Part shown: piece by piece, positions 31,022 to 43,345 of the stretch
Position numbering within the stretch: position 1 is the first letter of the stretch
How the letters are laid out: every line of letters starts with the position of its first letter
Source of the DNA: Adineta steineri
Taxonomy: Eukaryota; Rotifera; Eurotatoria; Adinetida; Adinetidae
NCBI GenBank assembly: GCA_905250115.1
Contig: CAJNOI010000079.1
Coordinates: 331,019-395,018, forward strand
Length of the DNA stretch: 64,000 nt
Direction: 5' to 3'
Notes under the pieces: generated by a model
Databases searched by the model: none
Told to the model about the DNA's origin: nothing
What the model saw: the letters and a program-made list of their open reading frames with translations, nothing else
Translations under genes and position numbers: made by a program

Positions 31022-34000
31022 TTCGTTGCAAACTATTAATATAAGATATATTAAATCTAAAATAATTATTCGATATATTATTATATCATTCTATTGTATG
31101 AATGTTTGAAAGTGATATGTTTCATTCATATAATAGTTTTATAAGTTATACCATCATACATTCGTTAAGAGATATTCAAAATATATCGACTCGTTTTTAC
31201 TTAGCTCACTTTTCATTCTTTATTTCCTAGTATACGTTACAGATATTCCAATTTTCTAATTTATTTTTATCATATATACCTAATCCCTTTCAAAAATAAT
31301 ATATCTAATAAATACTTTCTGTAAGTCATGTTGTTCTGTAATTTTGTATAATAAGTAAAATATAATTCGAAAATATGTTTATCTTGTCATCTAAACGACG
31401 ATTTAGAATTAAAACTCTCTTCTAATTTCGTACTCTGGATTATTATTAAGTGAACACTTATAAATTTTGAGAGGATATATGTTTTTGTAGATATATTCAA
31501 AGATTTTATCTTTATATAATCAATGTATGTTTTTATCTGAATGAATATTTTAAAATATATGATGGTCGTTCTTTGGCAAGGATTTAAACAAATATCAAAG
31601 TAAAATAAACGTACAATAATTAACTATATTATCGTTTCGAAATTGTTAGATTTTAATTAGTCGACAGAGAGGTCAATACACTTAATCTCATAGATAAAAG
31701 TTCACTTTTCATTATTAATGACATTCTATTTTATATGCAATGCTTAACCTCACCTTACCGTCAATATAAAGCGTCACATTTTTCTTTCTGTTTCTTTCAT
31801 TTTTTGAACAGTTCAAAAATGTACATGGTTGGTATGCATGAGTAGTTATCAATACATATAATCCCTTTTTTTGTTTGTTCTTTGATATACATTAATACAT
31901 ACTGTACAATATGTTTTATTCGAATATATCTTTATATGACACCAATATAACAAACCATGAAATCATATTCCGTGAGAGAACGACAAAATAAAAAAATGAG
32001 TTTGTATAATTATGGTTCTTAATTTTAATCGAGTTGAGACTTTTTTCAGTAGATCTACGAAAGAATCAACTTTTAACCATTTGTAGGAGAACAATATCTA
32101 TGCAAGTATGACATTTTCTTTGATTTTTTCCATGAAATATACGCATTATAGAAAATCTAGAACACTTCAAGGGACATCATAAGATTTTTGAAGATATAAA
32201 TAGATATGCATGAAGTCTCTGTTGTTTTGCCCTCTAGTACAGCTATTTGAAAAAAAACTAAGACTACTGTTTTCTCAAGGCGAGCCTTATACGACATAAA
32301 ATATTCAGTAACAACATCACACACATCTTTAATCTTAACGAACACAAAAAAGGCCGCTAAGAAAATAAATATTTATTTACAGAACCTTTGAAAATACATG
32401 ATAGTTTGAGAGAAAGATTTCGATAAATAGAACTACTAGTTCGCATATCAACGAGTGCAAACAGAACCAACTCATCGTTATTTATATACATAGTTATTTA
32501 CTTCCTCAATGACTTCCATGTATCCATAAATATGATTATTTATTCACCATTTTGCATATATATATCGATAATGATAGTCAATCGTAAATTTATTTTGTAT
32601 ATAAAATATAGTATTTGAATTATATTTTCAATAAAAAATAAAAGTTTCAAAATGTAATTAAGCTGAACATGACAATACGAACAGTTAATCATCTATGGAA
32701 TTTCTACAATTTTTTAATAGAAAAATGCAATAACTATTGATCTAAAATTATTGTATCATTTGTTTCCTATTGACTTTTTCATAAATGATTTCCTACATAT
32801 ATATCATCAATCATGTTCATTACATTAGTTCAAGGATTTATCAATTCTATTTGACGATCTTTGATTATAAATACACATATATATAATACTCATTTTATTG
32901 AAATACTCTTGAACAATTATAGAAATTATCGAAAAAAAAGCCTTGAAGACATTAGAAGAGGAAACCAAACATCTATTGTAGTATATGAACGAACGATAAA
33001 ATATTTTTAACAAGAAAAGTACCTTACTCGCCGTTGATTAACAACTATTTGAATGCTGTCAATTAGAAACTAACAAGACACAAAAATCATAATTAATTGC
33101 ACCGGATACAGTTACGATGAAAACTATTTAGTAATGTATTGAATAATAGTTAATAAATACAATACATTAATAAATATTCTTCTATCAAAATAATATCAAT
33201 ATAGAATAAGCAGAGAATATTATTAAAAGATTTTATTTCTATTTTCTACTGTCAACAATCAGTTATTACCAAGAAATGAATTTTATCAGTTCGACAATAA
33301 TAACATAAACAAATAAAGAATAGATAAGTTATTCTTTGCTATTCACTTTTAATATCTATCGTCATAAATCGATTCATCTTCATGAAACTAATAGAAGCAG
33401 AAAAGAATAATAAATCTCAATATATATTACATAAAATCTAACTAAATTTATTTAAAAAAATACATGTCAAAAATCAATACTTGTAATAAATAATTAATAT
33501 TTAAAAAAACTTTCACTAGATAATTATAAAAATATATTTGAATATGTAATTTGATAGTTAAAAGAACAAATGTCGTATGTCAAACTTATTTTACACATTC
33601 AAAGAAATCTAATATAAATGAATTACAATTAATCTGCATTCATTGATGTGTATAAATGATTGACAGATTAATATAAAAAATCACAATTCATATTTTTTTT
33701 TCTTAAAAAATTCCTATTAATAGACGAATTTTAATTAATACAAATAATTCTGTATGCTAAAAACATTACTTTTGAACTTCGTGCTTATTAAACTTATTAT
33801 CATATTGCTTAGTATAAATGAGATACATCCTGTTATGATTTCCGGTGACTTTTTCTCTTCTTCTTTTAATGATAATAACGAGAATTGAACGATGAGTAGA
33901 TCATTCTTTTTTTGTTCAATCGTTTTCTCACATATCTGATATTAATCGAATAAAGAATTCTTCTTATTATTATCATTTGTTTTTTTCTATTTGAATATTA

Positions 34001-36793
34001 AAACAAAAGAATAAATAAATAATTCCATTTCTTATTAAAGATATGTATTAAATTTCTGTTAGAAACTAATTTCAAATATAATTTTTTCTAATGAAATCTT
34101 AAAAGAAACTCATCAAAGACATATTTGTATATATATATATATATATAGATGTATATCAATGCATTTGCATACGTCAAAAATAGGAAAAAAGATGCTCCTT
34201 CGTTTTCTTCTTTTTCTCTCTCTCTCGAGAGGAATCGGAGAAGAAAGAGAGTGAACAAAATGAGATGATGATGCCGATAAAAAGAATGGCATTCTTTTCT
34301 GACCGAAAAATCACACAACTCCGACATTCTAACTAAAGAGAGACTATCATTCTTTGTTAAATAACGTAAGTATAGAGCAAACGTTTTTCTTTATTCTTAA
34401 CATGATTCTTAAAGTCAAGGTATTCTCAACAAAACAAACTGTTGATTCTTTTCCGCTTTTATTAAACTTCTACGGCATCCGTTTTTTTCATTTATATATA
34501 TATATAATTCAATCACTATTCTTATTTTAATTAGAAAACTAGATAATTGTCATGTATAATAATTCTTATTTTTGTTTTTAAATTCTAATTAAATACCAGA
34601 TGTTTTCTTCTCTTCCTCTTATAAATTGTTTTCAATTGAAACATCTTCTTCATTTCTTTTTTATATCTAACAATTGTCAGATTCGGTCTATTTCCATCGA
34701 GAATGTCTCGAAACTATCCCACAATAATAATAATACAATTTTCCTTGAAAATCCATCTGTTAGCTGTCAATAACTTGATTATACTACAAATAGAGTTAAC
34801 AATCCGTTACTTGTTTACAATAGTAGCATAAAATATTTTTTCGGACGAAAATACATCTTATTTTCTCGTATAAGTAATACCCAAATGACAACTAAAAAAT
34901 GGGAATATAGTTAACCTATATATATATATAGATAGATATAAATATCGTTAAAAGAAAATAGAAGTATCTTGTTAATTCTTTTCTCGAAGACAGATTGTAT
35001 TAAGACGATTTTTCTTCTCGTTTACTAAAGACAATGATGATCAAGATGTTTTTTTCTTTCTTTTGTCTACAGATCAGAACATATTACTATAGAAAAAGAA
35101 GAAGAAGAGAAAAAATAATGAAACGAAATTATTCAACTCAACAACAACAAAAAGAAAAGAAATAAAACTAACTATTGACTTGACTAACGAGGTCTATCAT
35201 ACCTCATTTTAATTCTTAGCCGATCTCATTATGAATCTTACAGCCGACGGCAGTTCCGTCTCTTTCTCTTTTCTTTTTTCATTACTATTATTATTTTGAT
35301 TGTTTTCCTTTGCTTGTCAACCAAGCACATAGTTTTAGAGATATAAAGAGTAAGGCAACAAGAAAAAAAAATGAGAGACGGAACAGAAAACATAACATAT
35401 AGGCGACAAATTTTCTTACAACTCTCATTTGCTCTTCCAGTTTATTTTTATTTTGTTTTTTGATTCTTCAATATATATATAACTATTGTCGCTATCATTT
35501 TAATTATTGGTTTGAAACGATTTTTGAATATTGATATACAAATGGTAACAAAAAAAGCCTAGTGGATTTATTGACCATTCATGTATGATTAGATTTATTT
35601 TTGTGTTAATTTTATGTCATGAAGTGTATATATTTTTTTATCATCTCAATTGATACATATTGTCTGAATACATGATAAGAAAAATAAGAGCGTAAAGAAT
35701 TGGCAAACTATTTTTAGAAAGCGGAAATAAAAAGAACATGTAAGAGATTTAATAAGAAGAAAGTAGAGAAACAATACAAACGACTTTTGTTTCTTCCTAC
35801 GTAAAGAAACAGATGTATACTCGATAGTTCACTTGTCCTAATATTCTAAAGAGAGATATCTATGAGTGGCAAATAACATTCAAGTCATGTTAATCTCATG
35901 AGACTTTAGAAAGCAACTGTAATAGATGAAATGGAATTTTTTTTCTTCTTCTTCTTCTTCCTTCTTTTTGACAGCAATCACTTACGTCAAAGCTTATATT
36001 TTAATATAACATCAATATAGATCACATTTCTTTTATTTTAAAAATCAATACTAATTTCGATAGTATAATTAATAAATTCACGTAAAAAAACAAACTATCT
36101 TTTTTTTCTTATTTGCAAAAACAAGATATGTTATCATTCTATAGAAAATCTCAAGAGAGAAATAATAAATTCTATTAGAAATAATCGTTTTTCCAACTGT
36201 AAAAATATTAATGAAATACCTTTTTTATTTAAGAAAAAAAAACAATTTAAATAAGTATATGAAATAATTAAAAATTGGTTCATCAACCTAATTTATGTTG
36301 AAATTTTTTTGAAAAGAAAAAAAAATCTTTCTTGATGTTTTTCATTACTTATTTATTTATTTAAAGAAAGAAAGGAAGAAAGAAAGAAAGAAAAAAAAAG
36401 ATTATTTAATTATTAATATATAACGAATTGAACTTTTATACATTTGATTTAATAAACGAGAAGATTCTTTTTTGAGTACATTTATTTTTTACTAAGAGTA
36501 GAAATAAATGTAAAAGACATTTCTTTTTATCTAATAAATGAACAGAAAAGAAACATACTCTTATATATATTATGTGTAATTAATATAATGGAAAGCCTGA
36601 GTGTTAAATACGCTGTATGAATAACAAGTTTTTATAGTTATTTGCAATAAAAAAAGTAGAATACTATGTACTCGAAACGGCTATTTAAGATAGAAAATAT
36701 TTATACTGTTGAATTTTGTTATTTCTATAATATTTATTCGTTTTCTTATTTTTCAGGAATAATAATGAATAGAAATTATTCTTTTTTACAAAA
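31022..36793. other. Long gene-poor AT-rich region
   Basis: 31022-31998 is the duplicated 5' flank. Beyond it I see no gene on either strand, only simple repeats: (TA)n at 34127-34148, CTCTCTCTCTC at 34214, TTCTTCTTCTTCTTC at 35943-35960 and AAAG/GAAA runs at 36362-36398. A small inverted repeat, GTTCCGTCTC (about 35252) facing GAGACGGAAC (about 35372), could fold. It may contain distal regulatory DNA, but the sequence does not show it. Confidence 0.5.
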
Positions 36794-37340
36794 ATGTTGG
36801 TGATTAAATTTTATTTATTTATTTATTTATTTTTTATTTTATTATGTAAGTTATATTATTAGTTCTTTTTTTGTTATAATAAAATAACTTTTAATTGTAA
36901 TAAAATAGCTTCAAAATTATATACTGTCAATTCAATTCAATGTTGTGTAGGCTCAGATAATACATGTTCAATGACACCTGTTGATTGTCCTTCGAATGTT
37001 TGTTTCAAACTAGGTAAAATTTTATCGATTAATAATTTAATATCGAGATTTTCCTTTCTTTTTTTAAGTAATTAGTAAAGCATCAGAAGAACGTGGATGT
37101 ATGAATGATCTTATTGCTTTAGTCAATGTACCAAATATCGGTCCTAATCCATTAAATGATGATAGTGGATCATCGAATGATCAATGTCAACAATCAGATA
37201 CACAAGGAACTGGAATGTCTTTATGTAAATGTACTAGTAATCTATGTAATTCATCTTCAAAATATTCTTATTTCTCATTTCCGGTTATGATTTTAATCTG
37301 TTTTGTTGTTTATCAATTTCCTTGTATTTTTCCCTTATGA
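36794..37340 (+). CDS. Ly6/uPAR-like small GPI-anchor-type protein
   Basis: Three exons (36794-36845, 36909-37013, 37069-37340) with introns of 63 and 55 bp; joins keep one frame of about 142 residues. N-terminal signal (MLVIKFYLFIYLFFILL), then a Cys-rich ectodomain: IQCCVGSDNTCSMTPVDC, CFK, RGCMND, and ending CKCTSNLCNSS, where CxC...LCN is the closing signature of Ly6/uPAR three-finger domains. A hydrophobic C-terminal segment (FPVMILICFVVYQFPCIF) fits a GPI signal. Such proteins sit on the outer cell surface; ligand unknown. Family call rests on Cys spacing. Confidence 0.7.
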
Positions 37341-38377
37341 TTATTTTCTGCATCGAATATATTCATTGTCATTTTGTTTGATCTATGATTATTTACTTTT
37401 AATTTTTTCATCGATAATAGAATATCATATAGAAATAATAAAGAAATTTTTAACTTATCATAAATTAAACTTAAAAAAACAAATGCATATGTAATCTATG
37501 AAAATTATATTACAAGAATTTCAATAGAAATTTTGATTGTTTATGCACCTTTGGTTCGAGAAAATAATTGAATAATGTCTACCGAAAAAAAAACTGATAG
37601 TATAATAATGCTTGTAATTGAATATTTTTGCTTGGGGGTTAAAATTAGAATTAAATAAGAACGGAAGTTGAATTGTAGAAAAATTATAGTATGATTATCT
37701 CAAGCATAATGAAATTTTCGATTATTTATAAGAGAAAAAGTATTCTTTATTAATTTTCTTCTACAATAGATTTTATTAAGATTTATATACTAATCGAAAA
37801 TCATTTTTACGATACTCCATTAACTCTATTGAAAGATATTTCTGGTTGGTTACAACCAAATGTTGCTACAAAAAAATATTATCTCTATAATGGCATAATG
37901 TATCAATAATATCCATAGAAAATTTAAGCATCGTTTCCTATAATGTCATTCAGTATCTACATTAAGTAGTTTTTTAAAACTTTTTCATCTAATACAACGT
38001 CCTGTTCTGTTCTAAAAAAAAATGAATGAATTTTATATGTATTAAAGTTCTTATTACGCTCCTTAGAACATTAATTGTAATGTTTTCAAAAGGAATACTC
38101 AGATTAAAAGCAATGCTTATCTATCGTATTACTGTTATAAGAAAAAAATTTTTAATTCTTACAAACCAAAAAAAGTATAATCGAAGATTGTGTATTTATC
38201 GAAAGAATGTTTTTAAATATTTATAATTGTATAATTTATTAGAAAGTTTTATTCGTCTACTATAATACATCGGATTACTATGGAGTATCAATATTAATCT
38301 TATTGACTCGCAATATTTCTATGTAAATGTGATAGAATACTAAACGTATGGTTATATTCTCATTTAATTTCTATTTG
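37341..38377. other. Intergenic, no gene established
   Basis: A stretch at 37770-37909 after a possible acceptor reads ENHFYDTPLTLLKDISGWLQ before a stop, but has no partners and no recognised family. Confidence 0.4.
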
Positions 38378-38573
38378 CAGGGGTGGCGCGACCGGGGGAG
38401 GGATATCGGGGGTGTAACACCCCCCCCCCTCAATCTTCGAAAATTTCAATTTTTTGTTCAACAAAATCGGCAAATCTTCTTAGGTTTTTTGATCAAAGAT
38501 GATGATATACCCCACAAAAATTCAAAAAATTTCGTTACACCCCCCCAATGTTGGCTGACTCGGGCCACCCCTG
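38378..38573. mobile_element. MITE-like element with CAGGGGTGGC ends
   Basis: 196 bp, much more GC-rich than its surroundings. Terminal inverted repeats are CAGGGGTGGCGCGA at the left and TCGGGCCACCCCTG at the right (13 of 14 match). Runs of C and G (GGGGGTGTAACACCCCCCCC) inside. The CAGGG start is hAT-like, but the flanking 8 bp differ, so no target duplication is seen. Non-coding. Confidence 0.65.
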
Positions 38574-39035
38574 AACATCTCATCAAACAGTAAAGCTCAT
38601 GGCCGTTCATATATTACATAATCAGTTTGATTTAATGTTAACTTTTATTATGTGGATAGTAAACAGTAAATACTCATATCCACTCGCGCTCGTGCACATA
38701 TCGATATCGAAAATAGTCAAGTTACTTTTCAACAATTTTCAGAAAGAACAGTCTATAGAGAAAACGCAACCGATTGCTCGAATAAATTTTATTCTAATAT
38801 CCTGACTTGAAACAGAAAAGGTGTCGTATTTTTTCTTTGACTCCTTCTTTTTTTTTGTACCAGTCAAACATTTTCAAAATCTTCTTATTTATCTATATCT
38901 GAATCGATGTAATTTAGTATATATTTAACAAGCTTACACGGTTTAGAAATACAAATACTAGAGAAGTTGCAAAAGCCGCATGAAACAACATATTTACATC
39001 TTTCTCTTTTTTATTCTCGATAGATTTTGTAAAAG

Positions 39036-39482
39036 ATGAGTAACATTTCAATGAACAATACTAATATCATCGCTAAAGACAATCAGGCTGATATGATTGC
39101 TCTCATTAATCTTGTGAATCAAATCATTTCACAATATGGTCTAGGTCTTATGTGGCTCATTGGCAATACTGGATCGGCTTTAACTTGTGCTGTTTTTTAT
39201 CAACCAGCTTTTCGCAAAAGTCCCTGCGCCATGTACTTCTTCGCTTCTAATTTTTCACAACTTTTCACTTTCAATTTGTCCGTTTTCATTCGAATGATCG
39301 AATACGGCTAAGGTATTAATGTTAACGGATCTGTCTGGAACTGTAAGATCCGTTACTATATGTTCTATTTGTTTGTGTCTATTTTTCGTTATATCATCAT
39401 CATGGCTTCGATGGATCGCTTTTTCGCGAGTTCTCGGGAAGCTCGTCGTCGTGACTTGACATGGAACAATCGATATTTATGA
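39036..39482 (+). pseudogene. Rhodopsin-type 7TM receptor fragment
   Basis: The frame reads as the N-terminal part of a bdelloid-type peptide GPCR: extracellular N-terminus with NxS/T sites, TM1 (LGLMWLIGNTGSALTCAVFY), RKSPCAMYFFASNFSQLF (TM2), then an in-frame TAA at 39309-39311. Past the stop the same frame continues GPCR sequence: WNCKIRYYMFYLFVSIFRY (TM3) and MASMDRFFASSREARRR (the DRY region as DRF), ending at TGA. TM4-TM7 are absent. Because similarity continues through the stop, this is a decayed gene rather than a short real protein; stop readthrough is unlikely. Confidence 0.8.
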
Positions 39483-40177
39483 TCATCTGATCTGAAGATT
39501 TTATCTTTAATTTCTACATCATGTTGATATTCTATTATTTTATTTTTATTGAAATCTAAAACCATATGTTTCTATAATTTTTCATGTAATCAAAATACAT
39601 GAGAGCATGCAAAGACGTTATTTTATGAAATAGAAAATGAAATAATAACGTTGATGTCTTTAGATCAAATATCTATACAATTTTTATTTGTTATACATTG
39701 TTTTATCATAATTTTTGCAATTCAAAAATTGTTTTGTTATATTAAAAGCAAACTATTTTTGATAATCTTTGTTTGTTAATATTACATCTTTCAGCATTCG
39801 ATTAGTAAAAGAAAAAAGTAAATAAAGAATAGTTTAATAATGTTATGTTATGTGATAGTATTTATTTTTTGATCGTTTTGCAATAACTGAATCAGTAGTT
39901 GAATTGTCGATCATATTGAGGTATTTTTATGACTGTATGGCTTGTCGACAAAATATATGAAGGAGTATTGTTTTTTTTCTGATCGGTCGTATATAAATTA
40001 ATCACAACCTTCTTAGTAATTGATCTGTTCGTCAGTCATGCGTTGTAAGTACTGTAGGAAAACACCCCCATGTTTACATTTTACAATCACTAATAACAAT
40101 AAGGATTTTTATAGAGTACAAAAAAACAAAATAACAATGTTTATGCTTCATTGCATTTTTTCATAAACAAATGTAAG
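39483..40177. other. Intergenic, no gene seen
   Basis: AT-rich spacer that includes the 5' flank of the Cys-rich mini-gene. Confidence 0.5.
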
Positions 40178-40185
40178 TATATAAA
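40178..40185 (+). promoter_or_regulatory. TATA box of the Cys-rich mini-gene
   Basis: TATATAAA lies about 95 bp upstream of the ATG at 40273. It is one reason for thinking the small frame is a real gene. Confidence 0.4.
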
Positions 40186-40272
40186 TAACTCTCGTTTCAC
40201 CTGTATACTGTCATCTGAAGATAGTAACTACATTCTTGTCTAATTGTGATTATTTTATCGACAAATACAAAA

Positions 40273-40446
40273 ATGATTCAAGCTATATTCAACACTGGTG
40301 CTGGTCAAAATATGAATTTCTGCTGCCCTTCACTACCACCTATATGTATTCCTGTATGCTGTTATAGACAACAAATGATCTGCGATCCTTGTCTGGGACC
40401 ACGTTGTATAACAGAATATTATCAAACAATGGTGCGAATACAATAA
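40273..40446 (+). CDS. Small cysteine-rich protein, unknown
   Basis: A 57-residue frame starting MIQAIFNTGAGQNMNF. It has nine Cys, three as CC pairs or near-pairs (FCCPSLPPICIPVCCYRQQ; MICDPCLGPRCITEYY), and Pro-rich spacing, far from the composition of the AT-rich background. The frame is open nine codons further upstream, but the inner ATG has the better context and no other start is needed. No signal peptide or known family recognised. It could be a structural or metal-binding mini-protein, or one exon of something larger. Confidence 0.45.
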   Translation: MIQAIFNTGAGQNMNFCCPSLPPICIPVCCYRQQMICDPCLGPRCITEYYQTMVRIQ

Positions 40447-40567
40447 TACTCAATTCCAATGTTTTACAATGAAAAAGACTATTTGTTATTAATTGTGACT
40501 AAATCGATCCGGACATAAGTTTTTTTTAGTTAAGAAAATTCAACTAATTGACGTACTAACTAACGAT

Positions 40568-40736
40568 TAGTGGCGGAGCAAGAATTTCGGTCTAGGAGGA
40601 GCTGAGCTCCCCCTAATGCCTCTTGGTTCCGTCACTAGTCGTTCACTCTAATTGTCGTTCAAATTTTCTAGGGGGAGCTCGGGACATTCTAGAACGAGCT
40701 CAGCTCCCCCTAGCTGTCTCAGTGGTTACGCCACTA
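40568..40736. mobile_element. hAT-like MITE with near-perfect 8-bp target duplication
   Basis: 169 bp, starting TAGTGGCGGAGC and ending GGTTACGCCACTA. It is flanked by CTAACGAT (40560-40567) and CTAAGGAT (40737-40744), 7 of 8 identical. An 8-bp duplication with TAGTGGCG-type ends is the hallmark of hAT elements. The interior has two inverted GAGCTGAGCTCCCCCTA blocks and no coding capacity, so it is non-autonomous. Confidence 0.75.
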
Positions 40737-40744
40737 CTAAGGAT

Positions 40745-43345
40745 TGATTGTAGACTGTATTATAAAAAAATTAAAATAAACTTTTTATTTATTTCTGTAG
40801 TTATTTTTATAATATTTTGGTAATGCACATTATTTAATACTTCATCTTCATATATTCTTTTCTCAACAAGTCAAAATTCAATTATGCCCTCTGTGAACTA
40901 TACACATAGTAATGATATTCAAATATTGATATAGATGAAATTTTTTTTTTCTTCTCGATATCATATTGATGAATAGATATGTGAAGAAAAACAAAATGAT
41001 CTGAGATTGATCATAAATTAAAAATACATTCAAAAACAAATATCGATGAAGAAATCGTTTAAAAATAGAAATCATATATTAACACTATTATTCTTTTTTA
41101 TCGACAATTAATGCGTCAGTGAAATAAGTAGGTGAAACAATAATATTTTTTATTATTTGTAATCATATAAAATATCATGGTCACAACTATATATGTTATC
41201 AGTCATTTGTTTATATTTTGTAATATTTTCTTCTTATTATTAGATACAGAGGTTTTCTATAATAATATTTTATTTTCATACATAAATTGCATAAATTTCA
41301 AAGCTTTATATCTAATTCTAACTTTAATGGTAGATAAAATCTATATTAAAAAAATATTTTTTTAAGGTAACGACAAAATCATTATAGTTGAATTTCTAGT
41401 ATAATGAAGATATCAAAGACTGATATATATTATTGATATGCGAAACTAAATTTAAATACTTTTATCTTACATAACGATTAATTCTTTAAGAAAAATACTT
41501 CATGTCTCTGTAGACATGTAATATTGATCATCGCAAAAAGGTACTTCAAAGATATTTTCAAATACTATAATGAATAAAGTGAAATACAATTAAACAAAAA
41601 TTGTTAAATCTAATCAAAGTTAGAGTCAAATAAATAAATGTAGTGCAGAATAGCAGATTTCTAAGTTATATTATAAAGGATTGAGTATTCACTTGAAAAA
41701 TAAAGATTGATTTAATAATTTTAATAATCATTGTTGTCAAATTTTAAGAATAATAATACAAAATAAACATTTATAAAATACATAAAATAATAATATTCTA
41801 TTCATTTCATATGAAAAAAAATGACTGATCCGTTAAATTAAAATGTTTATTTTCTAAAAAATATAATAAATATGTGTGTTAAGACAAAAAACAGTCGTAC
41901 CACCACACTCAAATCCTTTAATAACAAATAAAGTTATTGGAGTTGAAAGAAATGGAAGAATGAAAAGACAAAGCAAAAGTTCCCGTTTACTCTTAGTCCA
42001 TAGCTGCTTTTTTCAAACAAACTAACGATACAATTTTGAATTGAATAAAATAAACATCTATACGAAACTATCTTGACTACGTCACAAATTGTGTGACTTT
42101 CATCAGGGTTTCGTAAAATTCAAATTTTCGTTGCTGTTGACATAGTTACTATTGAAGTATATATAAAAATAACTCTACTAATAATAATTGTAAAATATAC
42201 AGTTATATGTATGCTGCGAGAAAGAGATATTTGATAACGTTTCACATATAATTGAAACAAAAATAAAGTCAGTCTCTATATGAAAGAACAACGTAATCTT
42301 TTTCATACACATTCTTAGAACCTATCCTTTATAACATAAAAAGATTTCAATAGATTCCGAACTTCTATTGTAATCAATTTTGAGTCTTTTAATAATTAGC
42401 TAGATAATACGTCAAATATGATGGTATTAATAAAACAAATGTGAAATGTTCGGAGAGGCAGAATTTTTATTTCAACGTCGTATAATTCCTTTCATTCGTT
42501 ATTTATATGACTTTTTGTCTTTAATATTTGATCGATTGAACATGTTTATATAGTTGGGTGTGGGTGTGAGGGTATATACTGTATCTGTTTTACACTCACA
42601 TCCACACTTTTTATTAGCCTATCAAAATGAGGTAATGTATGAAAGTTTGATATAAAAATCGTATTCGTTTGACTATTATGCTTCTATGGATTCCTTTGGC
42701 GTTCACAGCATGTATTCTCTTCTCATTTGCATTAGAAATATTCTCAAGTTCTTATTTGAGTGTACTATTTTGATAAAAAACAATAGTTACTCATACTACT
42801 ATACCTGAATCACATTTGCATACTAACGGCCGTTCTCTTCTCTGGCATCAATGTACTTTTTCAGTATATAATTTTGCACTTTGTTTTTTTCCTCACTCAA
42901 ATAAGAAAAAAAAAAGAAAAAAAGAAAATCGACTATTTATTTACTCTGTGTGTACGATCGACCGAGGCACCTTCCATTATTGACGGCAAATATACGAAAA
43001 TAAAAATAAGGTAAGCATTATATAAATGTACAATACATCATGTTAGATTTGAAATCATATTACTGAGTACTGAGAAGCATAATATTATAATAACATGTAG
43101 TATGACAATCTAAATATAATATATACGTATATACTTCGCTCTTCCACTAGTTGATACACTAATATTAATGACAGCAAAGATTTGTAACATAAAGTTAGTG
43201 TTGAATCAATATATCTGTTTTATATTTACTCGTCAACTCAGTATATCTACCTTAGTGTACACAAACACTTCTTTGAAAATCTATAAACATCTTAATAAAT
43301 ATTGTAACAACTTTTTGATAAACTGATTTTAGTAACACAACTACA
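40745..43345. other. Intergenic, no gene seen
   Basis: AT-rich, with one telomere-like hairpin at 42554-42608 and a GTCACA/TGTGTGAC near-palindrome near 42080. The short frames here lack any protein signature. Confidence 0.5.
42554..42608. repeat. Telomere-like hairpin
   Basis: GGGTGTGGGTGTGAGGGT, then loop TATACTGTATCTGTTTTA, then CACTCACATCCACAC. G-rich on the + strand at the left and C-rich at the right. Confidence 0.7.

Noticed and set aside
34088-34327. 79-residue minus-strand frame
   Set aside because: Runs through (TA)n and CT-repeat sequence, producing IYIYIYIY; not a gene.
35252-35384. GTTCCGTCTC/GAGACGGAAC inverted repeat, considered as a microRNA or snRNA hairpin
   Set aside because: Loop over 100 bp and purine/pyrimidine simple sequence around it; no other support.
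37770-37909. Exon-like stretch ENHFYDTPLTLLKDISGWLQ after a tttcttctacaatag acceptor
   Set aside because: No donor, no neighbouring exon and no recognised family; too little to call.
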